64,000 bases of DNA from Emticicia sp031378345 (GCA_031378345.1 JANNDY010000006.1:119770-183769), one strand, 5' to 3'. Numbered from the stretch's first letter, positions 35,827 to 44,674 are shown. The notes: generated from the letters alone by a model not told the origin. Made by a program: numbers and translations.

Positions 35827-36381
35827 CTAAACTCTCCTCCCAGCCTCACTTTCAGTAATTAGTTTTTCTAAGCGACTAATTTTTGTTGCCTCTTGCTTGG
35901 CAGACATTATCCAATGAATAATCACTTTTTTGTAGGAAGGTGCTTGTTTTTGAAAAAAATCCCATGCTTGAGTATTTTCTTTGAATTGCTTTTCATAAAC
36001 TTCATCAAGCAAAATAGGTGCTTTTTCATATGCATAAATATTCGATTTATGCTCTTGTTTTTTTGCAAAAGCCGCCAAACCTGCTGCTTGCATTAGTCCT
36101 TTTTGCGTGAGTTCGGCAATTTTATTAATATTGACCGTACTCCAAATACTTGTAGCTCGTCGGGGTGTAAATCTGATGCTATAACTTTCATTGTCAATTG
36201 TCCTTCTAACGCCATCTATCCAGCCAAAACAAAGTGCTTGGTCAACAGATTGCGACCAACTCATGCTTGGTTTTTTGGTTTCAATTTTATAAAAACCAAC
36301 CAAAAGTTCAGTTTCTTTAGCATGGTTTTCTTCAAGCCATTGTCTGAAGTCTTCTTGGGTTGGGAAGAATTTGGGGGGCAT
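35827..36381 (-). CDS. YdeI/OmpD-associated family protein
   Basis: 184 residues. It is recognised from FRQWLEENHAKETELLVGFY, MSWSQSVDQALCFGWIDGVR, SYSIRFTPRRATSIWSTVNI and the C-terminal ISRLEKLITESEAGRRV. The family is small, cytosolic and widespread. Its biochemical role is not established, although the fold has been linked to stress or envelope phenotypes. It stands alone between the biotin carboxylase gene upstream and a hairpin terminator downstream. Length and motifs are complete. Confidence 0.88.
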   Translation of the reverse strand: MPPKFFPTQEDFRQWLEENHAKETELLVGFYKIETKKPSMSWSQSVDQALCFGWIDGVRRTIDNESYSIRFTPRRATSIWSTVNINKIAELTQKGLMQAAGLAAFAKKQEHKSNIYAYEKAPILLDEVYEKQFKENTQAWDFFQKQAPSYKKVIIHWIMSAKQEATKISRLEKLITESEAGRRV

Positions 36382-36501
36382 AGTTTTTTTGTTAATATAC
36401 TGATAGCTAATTGTTTATCTAATTTTTAGAGTTAAAATTATATAGTTCTGCATTTTTTTATTGCAAAATATTTCTGCAATTATTTTAATGCAGAAATATT
36501 C

Positions 36502-38019
36502 TTACCCTCTCAACGAAACCCTATTTCTCCGCCATTGGCTATTTTGTTGAACGCTTGCAATTGCTTGCGGAGCTTGCTTATTTTTCAAGATTTGACTTGC
36601 CAAAACTGCCGCAATTTCAAGTTCGGTTTTATCAGTTTCTTGCTGCAAAACTTCGGGCGTGAAATATAAACCTACAAAGCGTGTATCAAATTTTCCGCTG
36701 ACAAATGCCTCATGTTGCAAAGCAAATTTACAGAACGGTAGCGTAGTTGCTACGCCCGTAATTTTAAACTCATTAATTGCCCGAAGCATCTTTTCGATGG
36801 CTTCATTTCTGTCTTTTCCGTAGGCAATCAATTTGGCAATCATTGGGTCGTAATAAATCGGAATTTCCATGCCTTCTTCTATGCCGTCATCTACACGCAC
36901 CCCATTTCCTTGCGGACGCACATAAGTTTGTAGTTTGCCAACATCAGGTAAGAAATTATTCATCGGGTCTTCGGCACAAACCCGCACTTCAATGGCGTGT
37001 CCGTTGATTTTCAAGTCTTCTTGTTTCATGCTCAAAGGTCGTCCTTCGGCAACAAAAATCATCTCTTTTACCAAATCTACGCCCGTAATCATCTCAGTAA
37101 CAGGGTGTTCGACTTGCAAACGAGTGTTCATTTCCAAGAAATAAAAATCCAAATTTTCATCAACAATAAACTCGACCGTGCCTGCTCCATAATAATTGCA
37201 GGCTTTTGCAACCATCACAGCACATTGCCCCATTGCTTCACGAATTTCGGGCGTTAGCACTGCCGAAGGAGCTTCTTCTACTACTTTTTGGTGCCTTCTT
37301 TGAATCGAACATTCTCGCTCAAAAAAGTGAACGACGTTGCCATGTTTGTCGCCTACAATTTGAATTTCGATGTGCTTAGGTTTGGTAATATATTTTTCGA
37401 TAAAACAAGCTCCATTGCCAAATGACGAAATTGCTTCGCCTACGGCTCTGTCCATTTGCTCGTCAAATTCTTCTTCGTTTTCTACAACTCTCATGCCTTT
37501 TCCGCCGCCACCAGCACTTGCTTTTATCAAAACTGGATAGCCGATTTCGGCAGATTTTCGTTTGGCTGCAACTCTGTCTGTAATGGCATCGGGTGTGCCT
37601 GGAACCATCGGAATTCCGTATTTTGCTACGGCGTGTTTGGAAGATAATTTATCGCCCATTACTTCGATAGATTCGGGCGATGGTCCAATGAAAATCAAGC
37701 CTGCTTCCTGCACTTTTCGAGAAAAATTGGCATTTTCTGATAAAAAACCATAACCAGGATGAATAGCATCTGCACCGAGTTCTTTGGCAACTTCAATGAT
37801 TTTATCGCCTAATAAATAAGATTCTTTCGAGGGCGGAGGACCAATGCAAACAGCTTCGTCGGCATATTTTACGTGGGGAAAATTACGGTCAGCTTCCGAA
37901 AAAACTGCCACAGTTTTGATGCCCATTTCACGGGCAGTTCGCATGATTCGTAGGGCAATTTCGCCACGATTGGCAATTAATATCTTGCGAATCGTCGCAC
38001 CTTTGATAGTCTTTATCAC
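36502..38019 (-). CDS. accC: Biotin carboxylase subunit of an acyl-CoA carboxylase
   Basis: 505 residues. The order is a biotin-carboxylase N-domain (RKILIANRGEIALRIMRTAR), an ATP-grasp domain with GGGGKGMRVV and KHIEIQIVGDKHGNVVHF, ECSIQRRHQKVVEEAPS, catalytic EMNTRLQVEHPVTE and a C-domain. It carboxylates the biotin of a carrier protein with ATP and bicarbonate. There is no biotinyl-lysine domain, so a separate carrier protein is needed. The ~50-residue C-terminal extension after the carboxylase domain is longer than E. coli AccC and typical of Bacteroidota acetyl- or propionyl-CoA carboxylase subunits. Which acyl-CoA is used cannot be told here; no carboxyltransferase gene is adjacent. Confidence 0.9.
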   Translation of the reverse strand: MIKTIKGATIRKILIANRGEIALRIMRTAREMGIKTVAVFSEADRNFPHVKYADEAVCIGPPPSKESYLLGDKIIEVAKELGADAIHPGYGFLSENANFSRKVQEAGLIFIGPSPESIEVMGDKLSSKHAVAKYGIPMVPGTPDAITDRVAAKRKSAEIGYPVLIKASAGGGGKGMRVVENEEEFDEQMDRAVGEAISSFGNGACFIEKYITKPKHIEIQIVGDKHGNVVHFFERECSIQRRHQKVVEEAPSAVLTPEIREAMGQCAVMVAKACNYYGAGTVEFIVDENLDFYFLEMNTRLQVEHPVTEMITGVDLVKEMIFVAEGRPLSMKQEDLKINGHAIEVRVCAEDPMNNFLPDVGKLQTYVRPQGNGVRVDDGIEEGMEIPIYYDPMIAKLIAYGKDRNEAIEKMLRAINEFKITGVATTLPFCKFALQHEAFVSGKFDTRFVGLYFTPEVLQQETDKTELEIAAVLASQILKNKQAPQAIASVQQNSQWRRNRVSLRG

Positions 38020-38361
38020 AATCTATTATTAGTTTTATTGTATCTGAAAAAAATCTGTTTCGTTATCAATTACAAAAATGAATCAAATATTGCGAATTTA
38101 TTGAAATCCATCTACATTCCTTCTCACAACTTTGCAAAAATGAAATAGATAAATCTATTGTAACACAATTTTCTAAATTATGATTGTAGTAAACGGAACA
38201 TTTAGAAACTTGTTTTACAAAAATATTTTTCAAAAAAAAAATACATAAATAGCTTATAATCGGATGTTTACAAATCATTAACAATCAATTAACAAATCCA
38301 AAACAAACCTTTTGATACATTTCTGCATCTAAACTATAAATCACTTAAAATAATAAATAAG

Positions 38362-39507
38362 ATGAAAAATTTCATGGTCGCCGCAATGTTAGTTTTAGCA
38401 ACTATTTCATCGGTAAATGCACAATATGGTAATAGTTATGGCAATGATAACTATGGCAATAATAATAATGATGACAGATATTATTATGATGACGAATTTG
38501 ACTGGCACTGGGACGTGCGAGTAAGAATAAGCAACGGAATTCAGAATGGACAAATTACGCAAAATGAATCAAGACGATTATATCGTCAATTGGAAGACCT
38601 TGAGCAAAAAGAATATGCTTATCAAGCCGATGGTGTTTATAGCAATTGGGAGCAACAAGAGGTTTGGGACGATATAGCTTATCTCAACCGCCGACTTGGC
38701 TTAGAATTGTATGATTTTGACCGTACTTTCTATGGTTTTAATAACTGGGGATATGATTATCGTGGCTACAACAGATGGTTTTATCAAGGTGGCTATGATT
38801 TTTATAGATTCGACAGAAGAGGTTTTGGTAGCATAAGATTGGGTTATGTGTGTCGTCCAAATTATGTTGGTTGGTACAGAAACAACAATAACCGTGTAGG
38901 GCGTAATTATTATGAAGAAAGAAGTCGTAGCTACGGTAGCCGTAATAATAATGGCAGAGGAAATGGCAATAATAACCGTAACTCAAATGGCAATTCGAGA
39001 GGGAGTTCAGACAATAGCCGTAACTCAAATGGCAACACTTATGGCAATTCGAGAGGAAACTCAGACAATAATCGTAACTCGCAAGGCAGCACTTATGGCA
39101 ATTCGAGAGGTAACTCTGATAGTCGCAGTTCTCAACCTTCAACGAGCGATTATGGCAAAAACTCGCAAGGAAATGGCAATTCTGGCACCGAAACTCGCAG
39201 AAATAGACCAAATGCAGATGTAACTCCAAATAGTCCTTCGGGCAATTATGGTAGGGGAAGTGGAGTAGATAATAGCAGAAGCGAGCGAAATACGCCAAGT
39301 CCAAGAACGCAAGAATCAAATGGCAGAACAAGCAGAGGTAGCGACTCAAGCCCAAGAGTTGAAAGACCAAACAGAAGCGTAGAATCTGCTCCAAGTCAGC
39401 CAAGTGCAGAGCGTCAGAGTAGAGGGGGAGGGGGTAGAAGTGAAAATGCTTCTTCGGATGGAAATAATGGAGGCGGACGTTCTGAAGGAAAAGGTAGAAG
39501 AAATTAA
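38362..39507 (+). CDS. Secreted low-complexity Asn/Gly/Ser/Arg-rich protein
   Basis: 381 residues with a signal peptide (MKNFMVAAMLVLATISSVNA then Q). Residues ~20-45 are Tyr/Asn/Gly/Asp-rich. Residues ~48-120 form a helical segment (VRISNGIQNGQITQNESRRL). A Tyr/Arg/Phe-rich part follows to about 190. The rest is a disordered tail with imperfect repeats of about 18 residues (RNSNGNTYGNSRGNSD, RNSQGSTYGNSRGNSD) and then Ser/Pro/Arg/Gly mixtures. The coding sequence shows matching ~54-bp repeats near 38967-39125, which can expand or contract. No enzyme motif is present. It may be a periplasmic or surface structural protein; the function is unknown. Confidence 0.75.
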   Translation: MKNFMVAAMLVLATISSVNAQYGNSYGNDNYGNNNNDDRYYYDDEFDWHWDVRVRISNGIQNGQITQNESRRLYRQLEDLEQKEYAYQADGVYSNWEQQEVWDDIAYLNRRLGLELYDFDRTFYGFNNWGYDYRGYNRWFYQGGYDFYRFDRRGFGSIRLGYVCRPNYVGWYRNNNNRVGRNYYEERSRSYGSRNNNGRGNGNNNRNSNGNSRGSSDNSRNSNGNTYGNSRGNSDNNRNSQGSTYGNSRGNSDSRSSQPSTSDYGKNSQGNGNSGTETRRNRPNADVTPNSPSGNYGRGSGVDNSRSERNTPSPRTQESNGRTSRGSDSSPRVERPNRSVESAPSQPSAERQSRGGGGRSENASSDGNNGGGRSEGKGRRN

Positions 39508-39523
39508 TGGATAGCAAGTAGTC

Positions 39524-39559
39524 AAAAAAAATGCGTAGCAAGTTCTACGCATTTTTTTT
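39524..39559. terminator. Bidirectional terminator
   Basis: A 15-bp stem with A8/T8 flanks around ATGCGTAG / CTACGCAT, 17 bases after the low-complexity protein stop. It can act on both strands. Confidence 0.9.
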
Positions 39560-39620
39560 GTTGTTGAAAATAAAAAATGCAATTTTACAAAAGCGATTAA
39601 AACGTTCATCATTTTTATAA

Positions 39621-40247
39621 ATGCCCGATTTTCAACAATTCTTACTCTTCGCTTTGGCGGCTTTGATGCTCAATATCACGCCAGGAAACGACATGATTTT
39701 TGTTATCTCTCGTAGTTTGATTGGCACACGAGCAGGAATTTTTGCAGCCTTAGGCATTGGCTTGGGTTGCTTTTTACATATTTTTACTTCGGTGGTGGGG
39801 CTTTCGGTCATTATTCGGCAATCTGAGATTTTGTTTAATATTATTCGCTATACAGGAGCAGCTTATTTGATTTATATTGGCATAAAGAGTATCATGGAAA
39901 AACCTTCTACTATGGTTTTTAGTCCGAATGAAAACGATAAAAACACCAATCTCAAAATCTTGCGACAAGGAGCAATAACCAATATGCTCAACCCAAAAGT
40001 TTCGCTTTTTTTCTTGGCTTTTTTGCCACAATTCATTGATAATCAAGCTGATAATGTAACTTCTCAAATATTGTTTTTAGGACTTTGGTTCAATTTTTCA
40101 GGAACGTTGGTCAATGTTCTCGTTGCGTTGCTTTTCAGTAAAGTAGTAGCAAAATTGAGTAATTTCCAGCGTTTTTGGAAGATACAAAATAAAGTTTCGG
40201 GAGTGATTTTGGTGTTTTTAGGCTTGCAGATTGCTTTGAGGAAGTGA
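39621..40247 (+). CDS. LysE/RhtB family amino-acid exporter
   Basis: 208 residues with about six membrane spans. The N-terminal LMLNITPGNDMIFVISRSL is the family signature, and GAITNMLNPKVSLFFLAFLP is the second conserved stretch. It exports amino acids or related metabolites across the inner membrane; the substrate cannot be predicted. It stands alone, with a terminator upstream and a toxin-antitoxin pair downstream. Confidence 0.93.
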   Translation: MPDFQQFLLFALAALMLNITPGNDMIFVISRSLIGTRAGIFAALGIGLGCFLHIFTSVVGLSVIIRQSEILFNIIRYTGAAYLIYIGIKSIMEKPSTMVFSPNENDKNTNLKILRQGAITNMLNPKVSLFFLAFLPQFIDNQADNVTSQILFLGLWFNFSGTLVNVLVALLFSKVVAKLSNFQRFWKIQNKVSGVILVFLGLQIALRK

Positions 40248-40283
40248 GTTTTGCACAGAAGGTTTTCAACTTGTCTTGGACTT

Positions 40284-40315
40284 TTTGAATTGCAGAAAAA
40301 AAAGCTGTATTTTTG
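40284..40315 (+). promoter_or_regulatory. Promoter of the RelE-type toxin-antitoxin pair
   Basis: A -33 TTTG (40284-40287) and -7 TATTTTTG (40308-40315) spaced by 20 bases match the Bacteroidota consensus. They lie 22 bases before the antitoxin ATG. Confidence 0.65.
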
Positions 40316-40336
40316 ATACATAAAACAAAAACACTA

Positions 40337-40558
40337 ATGGAATTATTATTAGAAGTAAAAGATAGCAAAGCCTCTATTTTTATGGAGATTTTAAAAGAGT
40401 TTTCTTACGTGAAAGTGAAAAAGCAAACGAATGCACAAGAAGATGATGAATACTGCCAAAAACTATATGATGAAGCAATAAAAGAGAATCTTACTTACAG
40501 ACCATTGGGTGATGCTTTGAAAGATATAGAAAAACTACGTACTGCAAATGGCTTATAA
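40337..40558 (+). CDS. Antitoxin of a RelE/ParE-type pair
   Basis: 73 residues from the ATG at 40337; an upstream TTG overlaps the promoter and is rejected. The sequence is acidic and largely helical (SIFMEILKEFSYVKVKKQTN) and ends YRPLGDALKDIEKLRTANGL, like small Bacteroidota antitoxins. Its last 11 bases overlap the toxin gene, giving translational coupling. It would bind the toxin and probably the shared promoter. Confidence 0.8.
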   Translation: MELLLEVKDSKASIFMEILKEFSYVKVKKQTNAQEDDEYCQKLYDEAIKENLTYRPLGDALKDIEKLRTANGL

Positions 40559-40802
40559 AATAAGTATCAGTAGTAAAGCTGAAAAGCAATTGGCGAAACT
40601 CCCAACACAGTTTTATACTAAAATCATTGAAAACATTCTTAACCTTGCTGAAAACCCACGCCCTTCTGGTTGTAAAAAACTGAAAGGTAGAGCAGGTTAT
40701 CGCATCAGAATTGGCGATTATCGAGTAATTTATTCAATCGTCGATAGTATTTTATTAGTACAAGTGATTGCAGTTGGTGATAGAAAAGAAATTTATGAGT
40801 AG
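40548..40802 (+). CDS. RelE/ParE-superfamily toxin
   Basis: 84 residues with the complete fold: YKISISSKAEKQLAKLPTQF, LAENPRPSGCKKLKGRAGYR and IRIGDYRVIYSIVDSILLVQ then VIAVGDRKEIYE. The RxGDYRVIY core and the C-terminal basic/Tyr residues are those of ribosome-dependent mRNA interferases of the RelE type, though ParE-like gyrase poisons share the fold. The frame is intact, in contrast to the PIN toxin at 8557. Confidence 0.9.
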   Translation: MAYKISISSKAEKQLAKLPTQFYTKIIENILNLAENPRPSGCKKLKGRAGYRIRIGDYRVIYSIVDSILLVQVIAVGDRKEIYE

Positions 40803-40886
40803 CCATAATCTACTATGCCGTTTTAAAAATGGCATTTGAGAACAAAAACTCACAACCCGTTTTTAAAACGGCAACTACAAACCTTC

Positions 40887-41978
40887 CTACAACTCCCGAT
40901 AAAGCTCAACTAACTGCCCTGCAATTCGCTCACCTGAAAATTGTTTTACATGCTCTTTACCTTTCAAAATTAAGTCATTTCTTAACGTTTGGTTCGTTAA
41001 AACTTGCCTCATTTTATCAGCTAAATCATTGACATCCAAAGGATTAGCATATAAAGCACCATCGCCACCTGCTTCTTCCAAGCATGAACCAGTTGCTGCT
41101 ACCACAGGCACTCCACTATGCAATGCCTCTACAATCGGAATGCCAAAACCTTCAAAAAACGAAGGATAAACAAACAATGCAGCACCTTGATACAAGGCAG
41201 GTAAGTCGGTTGAGGGAACACCAAATAATAACCTTACTCCTTGAGTAGATTCCTTCTCAATCTCTTCCGAATATTTCGATTTTCCTCCTACTAAAATCAA
41301 TTCATAGTCTTTCAAGCCTAATTGCTGAAAAGCTTCAATCAAACGTTTTTGATTTTTTCGTTCAGAAAAAGACGAAATGCATAGAATGTAGGGTTTATTT
41401 ATAGAATACTTTTTTAAAATCTCTTCCTGTACCCTGAGCGTAGTCGAAGGGTGAAATATCTCTTGACAATCTTGATAAATCACTCGAATGCGTTCTGATG
41501 GAATTTTGTAAAACTCCATGATATCATCTTTCGTTTGTTGGCTTACTGCCACAATCGCATCGGCATTTTCGCAAGCGTAACGAAACTTTTTATTATAAAT
41601 ATATCGGTCAATAAAAGGGTATAATTCGGGGTAACGCAAGAATATTAAATCATGAATCGTAACAACAGATTTTACGCCTGATTTTCTGATTCCAAAAGGA
41701 ATTTCATTACTCAATCCATGATAAATATCAAGATTATCTTGCTTTAAGTCATTGTTTATTAGCCAACTACGCCACAGCCCCCCCCGCCCCCGATGGGGGA
41801 GCTTTATTAATGCTTTTTCAAAAATTCCCCCATTGGGGGTTAGCGGGCTTTTAGGAGTATAAAGCAAATATTCTTGCTCAGTAGCATATTTCAGCAACGA
41901 TTCTATGATAAATCTACTGTAATTGCCTAAGCCAGTATGATTATTAAAAGCCCTTTTTGCATCAAAACCTATACGCAT
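40887..41978 (-). CDS. Family 4-type glycosyltransferase with two repeat-derived insertions
   Basis: 363 residues with a GT-B fold. The N-terminal domain begins MRIGFDAKRAFNNHTGLGNY. The C-terminal donor-binding domain has ILCISSFSERKNQKRLIEAF, ILVGGKSKYS and the motif PSFFEGFGIPIVEALHSGVP with the acidic E-x7-E pair. It resembles mannosyl/glucosyl transferases of cell-surface glycans. Two DNA repeat elements lie in frame. One encodes SPLTPNGGIFEKALIKLPHR and following residues (41776-41849). The other encodes HPSTTLRVQ (41431-41452). Both fall between conserved blocks, so the enzyme may still fold. No partner gene is adjacent. Confidence 0.88.
   Translation of the reverse strand: MRIGFDAKRAFNNHTGLGNYSRFIIESLLKYATEQEYLLYTPKSPLTPNGGIFEKALIKLPHRGRGGLWRSWLINNDLKQDNLDIYHGLSNEIPFGIRKSGVKSVVTIHDLIFLRYPELYPFIDRYIYNKKFRYACENADAIVAVSQQTKDDIMEFYKIPSERIRVIYQDCQEIFHPSTTLRVQEEILKKYSINKPYILCISSFSERKNQKRLIEAFQQLGLKDYELILVGGKSKYSEEIEKESTQGVRLLFGVPSTDLPALYQGAALFVYPSFFEGFGIPIVEALHSGVPVVAATGSCLEEAGGDGALYANPLDVNDLADKMRQVLTNQTLRNDLILKGKEHVKQFSGERIAGQLVELYREL
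41431..41452. repeat. Short palindrome-ended repeat inside a coding region
   Basis: ACCCTGAGCGTAGTCGAAGG followed by GT, with ends CCCT / AGGG. It is translated in frame as part of PSTTLRV in the glycosyltransferase. Similar elements are common in Bacteroidota and cyanobacterial genomes. This is the only copy seen here. Confidence 0.8.
41776..41849. repeat. C-rich palindromic element inserted in frame in the glycosyltransferase gene
   Basis: Outer arms AGCCC... / ...GGGCT enclose CCCCCGATGGGGGAGCTTTA and CCCCCATTGGGGGTTAGCG, the same layout as the elements between ribosomal genes. It adds about 25 codons without a stop. Confidence 0.85.
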
Positions 41979-42028
41979 TGAACTATAATTTACGTAAATT
42001 TGTCAATTATTATTAGATTAACTTATTT

Positions 42029-42107
42029 AGCTGTACGCTTTAGGCTGTATGCTTTAAGCTTTGAATATTTCTAAAAGCCTATTGCATAAAGCGTAGTGCT
42101 TATTGCT
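42029..42107. repeat. Period-7 tandem repeat with inverted second half
   Basis: TACGCTT, TAGGCTG, TATGCTT, TAAGCTT, then AAGCCTATTGCATAAAGCG in the opposite sense. It lies between divergent glycosyltransferase and peptidase genes and ends eight bases before the M16 ATG. Confidence 0.75.
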
Positions 42108-42114
42108 GACATTT

Positions 42115-43350
42115 ATGACCGAATACCAAATACATACATTGCCCAACGGCATCCGAATTGCCCACCGACAAGTACCATATACCCAAGTTGTACATTGTGG
42201 CCTTATGCTCGACATGGGCAGCCGTGACGAAAAACCAAATCAAGTGGGACTTGCTCACTTTTGGGAACACATGGCGTTCAAAGGTACGAAAAAGCGTAAA
42301 TCTTACCACATTATTAATAGATTAGAGTCGGTTGGCGGAGAATTAAATGCTTATACGACCAAAGAAAAGATATGTTTTTATGCTTCGGTTTTAGATAATC
42401 ACTTCGAGAAATCAGTTGAATTGCTGGCCGATATTACTTTCGATTCGGTTTTTCCTGAAAACCAAATTGAGAAAGAACGAGGTGTGATTTTAGAGGAAAT
42501 GTCGATGTACCAAGATTCTCCCGAAGATGCTTTACAAGACGATTTCGACGAAATTATTTTTGCCAATCACCAACTCGGAGCGAATATTTTGGGTACGCAA
42601 GAAAGCGTAAAATCTTTCACAAGAAAGCAATTACAGGCATTTATTGCCGAAAACATGGATACCGAAAAAATCGTTTTGGCGGTTGTTGGAAACATTACTT
42701 TCAAGAAAGTTGTTCGTATTGCAGAAAAATATTTAAAGGATATTCCTGCAAAGAAAACAGATGTAAAACGCACACCACCAAGCAATTATGAAGTAAAAAG
42801 AGAAACGATTTCTAAGAAAATAACACAAGCACATTGTGCCATTGGTCGCCCTTCATACTCTATGCACGATGCTCGACGCTTGCCGTTTTTTATGCTTACC
42901 AACCTTTTTGGAGGACCGGGCATGAACTCTCGTTTGAATATGACTTTGCGTGAAAAATATGGTTTAGTTTATGGCATTGATGCTTCTTACTCGCCATTAA
43001 CTGATACAGGTTATTTGGGAATTTATTTTGCCACTGATAAGTCAAATCTTGAAAAAGCCAATGCTTTGATTTTGAAGGAAATGCAGCTTTTGAAAGAAAA
43101 ACCATTAAGCAAATACCAACTTCATACCATGAAAGAGCAATTGATGGGGCAGTTGGCAATGGCAGAAGAAAGCAATCAAAATTTTATGCTAATGATGGCA
43201 AAAAGCATTTTGGATGTTGGGAAAGTAGAAACACTCGAAAATATTTTTTTTGAAATAAAGAAAATCGAATCAACCGAATTGCAAGACATTACACAAGAAA
43301 TGTTCGACGAGACACAATTGAGTTACCTTACTTTTTTGCCAGAAAATTAG
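42115..43350 (+). CDS. M16 family zinc metallopeptidase
   Basis: 411 residues from the ATG at 42115. The inverted zinc motif His-x2-Glu-His is complete (VGLAHFWEHMAFKG; H48, E51, H52), followed by the acidic helix IEKERGVILEEMSMYQDSPE with the third ligand. The C-terminal half contains the substrate-binding Arg/Tyr segment LREKYGLVYGIDASYSPLTD. It is therefore an active single-domain subunit resembling processing-peptidase beta, which in bacteria often works as a homodimer or with an inactive partner. No partner gene is adjacent. It has no signal peptide, so a cytosolic location is likely. Confidence 0.92.
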   Translation: MTEYQIHTLPNGIRIAHRQVPYTQVVHCGLMLDMGSRDEKPNQVGLAHFWEHMAFKGTKKRKSYHIINRLESVGGELNAYTTKEKICFYASVLDNHFEKSVELLADITFDSVFPENQIEKERGVILEEMSMYQDSPEDALQDDFDEIIFANHQLGANILGTQESVKSFTRKQLQAFIAENMDTEKIVLAVVGNITFKKVVRIAEKYLKDIPAKKTDVKRTPPSNYEVKRETISKKITQAHCAIGRPSYSMHDARRLPFFMLTNLFGGPGMNSRLNMTLREKYGLVYGIDASYSPLTDTGYLGIYFATDKSNLEKANALILKEMQLLKEKPLSKYQLHTMKEQLMGQLAMAEESNQNFMLMMAKSILDVGKVETLENIFFEIKKIESTELQDITQEMFDETQLSYLTFLPEN

Positions 43351-43429
43351 GGTTTAAGACGTAGTATTTAGGACGTATCTGGATTTGTAAAAAAACCTAA
43401 TTCCTAAATCCTAAGCCCTAACCCCTATC
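43348..43429. repeat. Period-7 tandem repeat with inverted halves
   Basis: Starts at the peptidase stop (TAGGGTTTAAGACG) and ends CCTAATT, CCTAAAT, CCTAAGC, CCTAACC, CCTATC. The stop codon TAG is part of the first unit. Confidence 0.8.
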
Positions 43430-43501
43430 ACATTATCAAGAAAGAATTATATTTTTTAAAGCATTTATAGTCAGCAGGATAATACTCTCGCTGACTTTTT
43501 T

Positions 43502-43509
43502 TATTTTTG
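43502..43509 (+). promoter_or_regulatory. Candidate -7 element for the class V aminotransferase gene
   Basis: TATTTTTG fits TAnnTTTG and lies 22 bases before the ATG. No convincing -33 is seen. Confidence 0.45.
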
Positions 43510-43531
43510 GGTTCTCCGAAACAAAATCGTA

Positions 43532-44614
43532 ATGAAAAACATATATTTTACCGCTGGTCCTGCCGAATTAAACCCCAAATTTGAAGATTTTATGCGTCAA
43601 GCAATTGATGAGCAAATCGGTTCTATTTCGCACCGCAGTGGGCAGTTCCGTAAGATTTATCAACATTGTGCCGAGAATCTTAGAGTGTTGATGAATATTC
43701 CCGAATCATCAGGAATTTTCTTTACAGGCTCGGCTTCTGAGGTTTGGGAGCGAATACTTCTGAACTTAGTCGAACACGAAAGTTTTCATTTGGTCAATGG
43801 CTCGTTTTCTGAAAAATTCTACAAATATGCCGTTTCAGCTCAAAAATATGCCCATAAACAAGAAAAACCGATTGGCGAAGGTTTTAGCTCAGGCGAAATA
43901 ATTGTGCCAGAATATGCCGAATTGATTTGTGCCACACAAAACGAAACAAGTACGGGGGTACAAATGCGAGAGGCGGACATTCATAAACTGAAACGAAGCA
44001 ACCAAAAACGATTGGTGGCAGTAGATATGGTTTCGTCGGCACCGATTCCAGAATTAGACTTAGATTTGATAGATACTGCTTTCTTTTCAGTGCAAAAAGC
44101 CTTTGGTTTACCCGCAGGCTTAGGTGTTTGGATTGCTAACGAAAAATGCCTCGAAAAAGCAAAAAGGCTCTCTAAATATGAAGGATTGACTATCGGGGCT
44201 CATAATAATTTGCCAACACTTTGGAAAAACTATGAAACTTACGAAACACCTGCAACACCAAACGTTTTGGGCATTTATCTACTTGGAAAAGTTGCCGAAG
44301 ATATGAACAAAACAGGCATCGAAAACATCAGAAAAGAGACTGACGAGAAAGCAAAAAAAATCTATAAATACTTAGAAACCAGCAGTTTATGCAGCGTTGC
44401 TGTCAAGAATGCAGAGCATCGTTCGAAGACAGTAATTGTTGCAAATACCACAAAATCTTCGAAGGAAATTATCGAAAAACTCAAAGAAAAAAATATGATT
44501 GTGGGTAGCGGTTATGGTCCAAATAAAGACACTCAAATCAGAATTTCAAACTTCCCATCCAATACAATGGAGCAAATTGATATGCTTTTGAAAGAATTGA
44601 AGAAGATGGAGTAA
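43532..44614 (+). CDS. Class V aminotransferase, phosphoserine-aminotransferase-like
   Basis: 360 residues, fold type I PLP enzyme. It begins MKNIYFTAGPAELNPKFEDF, the usual phosphate-loop start of SerC-like enzymes. The PLP Lys is in FFSVQKAFGLPAGLGVWIAN, and ATQNETSTGVQM and VVDM-like VAVDMVSSAP are conserved. It would catalyse transamination of 3-phosphohydroxypyruvate (serine synthesis) or a related alanine-glyoxylate-type reaction. serA is not adjacent, so the choice between them is open. A bidirectional terminator separates it from rplQ. Confidence 0.85.
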   Translation: MKNIYFTAGPAELNPKFEDFMRQAIDEQIGSISHRSGQFRKIYQHCAENLRVLMNIPESSGIFFTGSASEVWERILLNLVEHESFHLVNGSFSEKFYKYAVSAQKYAHKQEKPIGEGFSSGEIIVPEYAELICATQNETSTGVQMREADIHKLKRSNQKRLVAVDMVSSAPIPELDLDLIDTAFFSVQKAFGLPAGLGVWIANEKCLEKAKRLSKYEGLTIGAHNNLPTLWKNYETYETPATPNVLGIYLLGKVAEDMNKTGIENIRKETDEKAKKIYKYLETSSLCSVAVKNAEHRSKTVIVANTTKSSKEIIEKLKEKNMIVGSGYGPNKDTQIRISNFPSNTMEQIDMLLKELKKME

Positions 44615-44640
44615 AAAATATGATAAATTTAGCCTAATCA

Positions 44641-44674
44641 AAAAGAGCCTCAAACTTTCGTCTGAGGCTCTTTT
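44641..44674. terminator. Bidirectional terminator closing the ribosomal operon and the aminotransferase gene
   Basis: AAAAGAGCCTCA / TGAGGCTCTTTT form a perfect 12-bp stem with a 10-base loop between two convergent genes, 25 bases from the rplQ stop. Confidence 0.92.

Noticed and set aside
38738..39541. Long minus-strand open frame over the low-complexity protein
   Set aside because: It is the antisense shadow of the repetitive Asn/Gly/Ser gene; the composition (Cys/His/Leu repeats) is an artefact.
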